This document shows positions 5,300 through 7,862 of a DNA stretch of 7,862 nucleotides, piece after piece (position 1 is the first letter of the stretch; the number at the start of each line of letters is the position of its first letter). This DNA is from Clostridiales bacterium (GTDB lineage Bacteria > Bacillota > Clostridia > Oscillospirales > Oscillospiraceae), in NCBI GenBank assembly GCA_019421525.1, contig JAHZFC010000102.1:1-7862 (forward strand). The letters are read 5' to 3'. Below the pieces are notes generated by a model. It had not been told where the DNA came from. It worked only from the letters and a program-made list of their open reading frames with translations, and ran no database searches. The position numbers were made by a program, and so were the translations under genes.

Positions 5300-6682
5300 G
5301 TGAAAAGAACGCTCAAGACATGGCTGACGATCCTGATGGGGACCGCGCTGACCGCACTGTTGCTGTCAGGCTGCGGCGTATCGCTGTTCCGGACGGCGGA
5401 GGACCTGTTCGTCCAGCCCCAGCTGCCCGAGGAGTACGAGAACCTCAACGCCACCATCCAGCAGGTGGTGAGCAGCCTGGATGCGGAGCAGACCGCCCCC
5501 CTGACAGGGGGCAACACCTCCGCCATCCAGCTGCTGGACCTGAACGGAGACGGGGCGGAGGAGGCCGCTGTGGCCTTCTTCCGCAGCAATTCCTCCGATG
5601 ATCCCCAGCCGCTGAAGATCTATATCTTCCGCATGGGCAGCGACGGGACCTACCAGGTCGCCTACCAGATCCAGGGGGAGGGCAACAACGTGGGGTCCAT
5701 CGCCTACCGGGATCTGGACGGAGACGGCATCCTGGAGGTGGTGGTCAGCTGGCAGCTGGCCACCCGGGTCTATGTGCTGTCCGTCTACGCCCTGGGCCCG
5801 GCGGAGGCCACGGAGCTCATCCGCAGCACCTACAACGAGAGCTATGCCCTGGCCGACCTGAACGGGGACGGCCTGCGGGAGCTGGTGATCATCCAGCGGG
5901 ACGACACCGGTGAGAGCTACAGCCGGGCCAGCTATTACACCTTTCAGGACGGGATGCTGGTGATGACCTCGGAGGCGGCACTGTCGGCCAATGTGACCGA
6001 TGTGACCTCGGTGCGCACAGGCGTCCTGGCCGGACAGATCCCCGCCATCTATGTCACGTCGGACTGTGAGGGCGGACAGGTCACAGACATCCTGGCCTAT
6101 CAGGACGGCAGCCTGGTCAATGTCACCCTCAACCAGGACAACGGCATCAGCAACTATACCCTGCGCAGCTACACCGAGGTATCGGTCACGGACATCAACA
6201 ATGACGGGGTGCTGGAGGTGCCCGTGGCGCTGGCCCTGCCCAGTGTCAGCGCCACCAGCGAGACCACCCACTGGATCATCTACTGGCGGCAGTTCGACGC
6301 CCAGGGCCAGGCCACGGTGACGTGCATCACCTATCACTCCACCAACGATGGGTGGTACCTGATCTTGCCCAGTGAATGGGACGGGCAGATCGCGGTGGAG
6401 CGGGATGACCGGGAGAACCACCGGGGCGAGCGGGCGGTGGTATTCTACCATCAGGAGGAGGACGGGACCCTGACGCGGTTCATGACCATCTACCGCCTGA
6501 CGGGCACCAACCGGGACGCCCGGGCCAAGCTGGGCAGCCGGCAACTGCTGCTGTCCACCTCCTCGGCCGCCTATGCCGTGGAATTCGCCAGCGACGGCTG
6601 GGACTGCGGCCTGGATGTGGACCAGGTCAAAGAGCGGTTCCACCTCATCACCACAGAGTGGTCCACCATGGAAAATACATGA
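5300..6682 (+). CDS. Lipoprotein with VCBS/FG-GAP-like calcium-loop repeats
   Basis: The product is 460 residues from GTG 5300. Residues 1-25 form a lipoprotein signal: VKRTLKTW, a hydrophobic core, then LSGC with the lipidated cysteine at 25. The mature protein carries four Asp-rich loops: DLNGDG at 80-85, DLDGDG at 138-143, DLNGDG at 186-191 and DINNDG at 298-303. Each is followed by a beta-strand pattern such as LEVVVSW or RELVIIQ. These resemble the EF-hand-like calcium loops of VCBS/FG-GAP repeats, which build beta-propeller blades. A wider gap between loops three and four may hide a degenerate repeat. The C-terminal third has no loop of this kind and I do not recognise it. It should be anchored outside the membrane, perhaps binding a ligand or sensing the envelope. 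No enzyme motif is visible. The response regulator starts 60 nt downstream with no T-tailed terminator between, so the two are probably co-transcribed. Confidence 0.93.
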   Translation: MKRTLKTWLTILMGTALTALLLSGCGVSLFRTAEDLFVQPQLPEEYENLNATIQQVVSSLDAEQTAPLTGGNTSAIQLLDLNGDGAEEAAVAFFRSNSSDDPQPLKIYIFRMGSDGTYQVAYQIQGEGNNVGSIAYRDLDGDGILEVVVSWQLATRVYVLSVYALGPAEATELIRSTYNESYALADLNGDGLRELVIIQRDDTGESYSRASYYTFQDGMLVMTSEAALSANVTDVTSVRTGVLAGQIPAIYVTSDCEGGQVTDILAYQDGSLVNVTLNQDNGISNYTLRSYTEVSVTDINNDGVLEVPVALALPSVSATSETTHWIIYWRQFDAQGQATVTCITYHSTNDGWYLILPSEWDGQIAVERDDRENHRGERAVVFYHQEEDGTLTRFMTIYRLTGTNRDARAKLGSRQLLLSTSSAAYAVEFASDGWDCGLDVDQVKERFHLITTEWSTMENT

Positions 6683-6742
6683 CCAAAGAGCACAGAAAAC
6701 GGGCCTGCCCGGGGCGGGCCGTGAAGAAGGGAGCGACGTGCC

Positions 6743-7432
6743 ATGCGCAAGGTACTGGTACTGGAGGACGAGCCAAATATCCGCAGCTTCGTGGTCATCA
6801 ACCTGAAGCGGGCGGGATATGAGACCATCGAGGCCGGAGACGGGGAGGAGGCCCTGGAGCTGATCCGGAAGAACCCCGACATCAAGGTGGCTCTGCTGGA
6901 CATCATGCTGCCCGGTGAGATCGACGGCTTCGAGGTGTGCCGCCGCATCCGGGCGGGAAATGCCCAGATCGGCATCATCATGCTCACTGCCAGGACCCAG
7001 GAGATGGACAAGGTCACCGGGCTGATGACCGGGGCGGACGACTATGTGACCAAGCCCTTCTCCCCAGCTGAGCTCACCGCCCGGGTGGATGCCCTCTACC
7101 GGCGGGCAGGGGGCGAGATGGTGCGGGACGCCGACGAGATCAGCCAGCCTCCCTTCCTGCTCAACACCCGGAACCGGACCCTGGAGAAGAACGGCCAGCG
7201 GCTGAAGCTGACCCAGGTGGAATATTCCATCGTCAAGCTGTTCATGGATAACCCGGGGAAGGCCCTGTCGCGGGAGGAGATCCTGGACGCGGTGTGGGGC
7301 AAGGATTACATTGGCGAGCTGAAGATCGTGGATGTGAACATCCGCCGGCTGCGCATCAAGCTGGAGGACGACGCCCAAAACCCTGTGTATATCACCACCG
7401 TGTGGGGATATGGATACAAGTGGGGAACTTGA
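6743..7432 (+). CDS. OmpR/PhoB-family two-component response regulator
   Basis: This is a cytosolic DNA-binding transcription factor activated by aspartate phosphorylation from a sensor kinase. The product is 229 residues, the usual length. The receiver domain (1-118) has the acidic pair E8/D9, phospho-acceptor D53 in LLDIMLP, switch residue T82 and conserved K104 in VTKPF. There is a small insertion after D53 (LPGEIDG instead of LPGxDG). The C-terminal winged helix (about 135-229) shows the family's LTQVEYSIVKLFMDNPGKALSREE-like helices split across 158-180, then VDVNIRRLRIKLE and the wing YITTVWGYGYKW. ATG 6743 has AAGGGAG (6727-6733) 9 nt upstream. It follows the repeat lipoprotein by 60 nt. 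No histidine kinase is visible in the window. One may begin after 7862, or the regulator may be orphan. Confidence 0.96.
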   Translation: MRKVLVLEDEPNIRSFVVINLKRAGYETIEAGDGEEALELIRKNPDIKVALLDIMLPGEIDGFEVCRRIRAGNAQIGIIMLTARTQEMDKVTGLMTGADDYVTKPFSPAELTARVDALYRRAGGEMVRDADEISQPPFLLNTRNRTLEKNGQRLKLTQVEYSIVKLFMDNPGKALSREEILDAVWGKDYIGELKIVDVNIRRLRIKLEDDAQNPVYITTVWGYGYKWGT

Positions 7433-7451
7433 GCAAGGGCGGGGCCCTTGC
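7433..7451. other. Hairpin directly after the response-regulator stop
   Basis: GCAAGGGC (7433-7440) pairs perfectly with GCCCTTGC (7444-7451), with a GGG loop. It begins at the first base after the TGA. No T run follows, so it is probably not a rho-independent terminator. It could protect the 3' end of the message. Confidence 0.55.
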
Positions 7452-7459
7452 CACCCAAT

Positions 7460-7616
7460 GAGGCCCTGCCAGGGCCTCCGGCCTGGTCAGGTTTCGCCTG
7501 ACGGCGAGTTTCTTTTTGCTCGCACAAAAAGAAACCAAAAATGCGCCGGGGGTGCAGGCGCGGAAGAACTTCAAGCGCGAAGGGCGCGCTTTCGTTCCAA
7601 GCGCCGGTACCCCCGG
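7460..7616. repeat. Tandem cluster of hairpins, candidate non-coding repeat element
   Basis: Four further structures follow in close order. GAGGCCCT/AGGGCCTC is at 7460-7478 and GTCAGG/CCTGAC at 7486-7502. A perfect 11-bp pair GTTTCTTTTTG/CAAAAAGAAAC is at 7508-7535 with loop CTCGCA. A 71-nt compound stem at 7546-7616 is built from CCGGGGGT/ACCCCCGG, GGCGC/GCGCC, GGAA/TTCC and AAGCGCG/CGCGCTT. The density of inverted repeats and the lack of a ribosome-bound reading frame suggest a structured intergenic repeat. Copies elsewhere cannot be tested here. Confidence 0.55.
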
Positions 7617-7807
7617 ACCCCCGATTTTACGGGAGAGCAGGATAAGAACTACCCACACCTGTTTCCGGCGTGGGGTAAGCAGACACTCGAAGCCACTGAT
7701 CTCCGCTGGCAGTCGTAGAACTTTGCCCGGCCCTTGATACACGCCTAGTGCCGGCGGCCATCACAGCCAGGCGCACTACCGTGGGCCGTTGGGAGTTCTA
7801 AAGGGGC
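7617..7807. other. Non-coding stretch without a recognisable gene
   Basis: Short open frames cross this stretch on both strands but none has a ribosome binding site or a recognisable product. A weak imperfect stem (CCCACACC with GGCGTGGG near 7650-7675) is present. I see no promoter with both boxes. Confidence 0.5.
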
Positions 7808-7842
7808 CCCCGCCGAAGCCCAGCGAAGCGGGTTCGGTGGGG
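7808..7842 (+). other. Hairpin immediately upstream of a Shine-Dalgarno site
   Basis: The left arm 7808-7821 pairs with 7830-7842: 13 pairs including one G-U, and one bulged G. The loop is AGCGAAGC. The GCGAAGC within the loop belongs to the GC-GNA-GC class, known to form very stable mini-hairpins in DNA. It stops one base before AAAGGAGG, so it could affect translation of the downstream gene. Confidence 0.55.
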
Positions 7843-7850
7843 AAAGGAGG
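7843..7850 (+). promoter_or_regulatory. Strong ribosome binding site for a gene starting just outside the window
   Basis: AAAGGAGG is followed by 12 nt with no start codon before the window ends at 7862. Position and strand suggest a gene beginning at or just after 7863, possibly the missing sensor kinase. Confidence 0.5.
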
Positions 7851-7862
7851 AGCAAGGAAGCG

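Noticed and set aside
4763..5303. Open frames on both strands across the tRNA (containing GVRVPSGVPAR or GTPEGTRTPN)
   Set aside because: These strings are the well-known mistranslation of tRNA genes. The cloverleaf is complete.
5366..7378. Long minus-strand open frame of 670 codons
   Set aside because: It lies antisense to the lipoprotein and response regulator. It reads as low-complexity His/Gln/Val/Gly-rich protein without domains, and is a shadow of GC-rich codon use.
7433..7616. Hairpin cluster as a CRISPR array
   Set aside because: The stems differ in sequence, there are no direct repeats with regular spacers, and no cas gene is present.
7392..7742. Several open frames of 73 to 116 codons after the response regulator
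   Set aside because: They translate the hairpin-rich repeat in different frames, have no ribosome binding site and no recognisable product.

Overview
This is a GC-rich segment of about 7.9 kb. It reads like the chromosome of a high-GC Clostridia member, in the range of Oscillospiraceae such as Flavonifractor, Lawsonibacter or Oscillibacter. That placement is an inference from four things: Firmicutes-style GroEL, SEDS and PBP proteins; strong AGGAGG ribosome binding sites; sigma-A-type promoters; and a tRNA with encoded CCA. No phage, transposase, CRISPR or defence gene is visible.

Layout. (1) 1-348 is the 3' end of groEL on the + strand, closed by a textbook terminator. (2) 563-1036 is a small lipoprotein of unknown function on the minus strand, ending at a perfect 19-bp two-way terminator. 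(3) 1037-1573 holds no protein gene. It holds a near-consensus promoter (TTGAAA, 17 bp, TATAAT) and, about 265 nt later, a strong terminator, so it looks like an independent, highly structured non-coding RNA gene convergent with the next operon. (4) 4703-1574 on the minus strand is a two-gene cell-wall operon: an FHA domain fused to a SEDS (FtsW/RodA/SpoVE) glycosyltransferase, then a class B penicillin-binding protein. The two genes overlap by 8 nt. (5) 5036-5112 is tRNA-Arg(CCG) on the minus strand with its own promoter and an abutting terminator. (6) 5300-7432 on the + strand is a lipoprotein with four calcium-loop (VCBS/FG-GAP-like) repeats, followed 60 nt later by an OmpR/PhoB response regulator. 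(7) 7433-7862 has no convincing gene. It contains a run of hairpins and ends in a strong Shine-Dalgarno sequence whose gene would begin just outside the window.

How the parts work together. The SEDS protein polymerises glycan strands and the class B PBP cross-links them, so the overlapping pair should act as one peptidoglycan synthase. The fused FHA domain suggests control by Ser/Thr phosphorylation. The lipoprotein and response regulator could form an envelope-sensing unit, with a kinase perhaps encoded just downstream. The most novel candidate is the standalone RNA at about 1276-1541. I could not assign it to a known family by eye.
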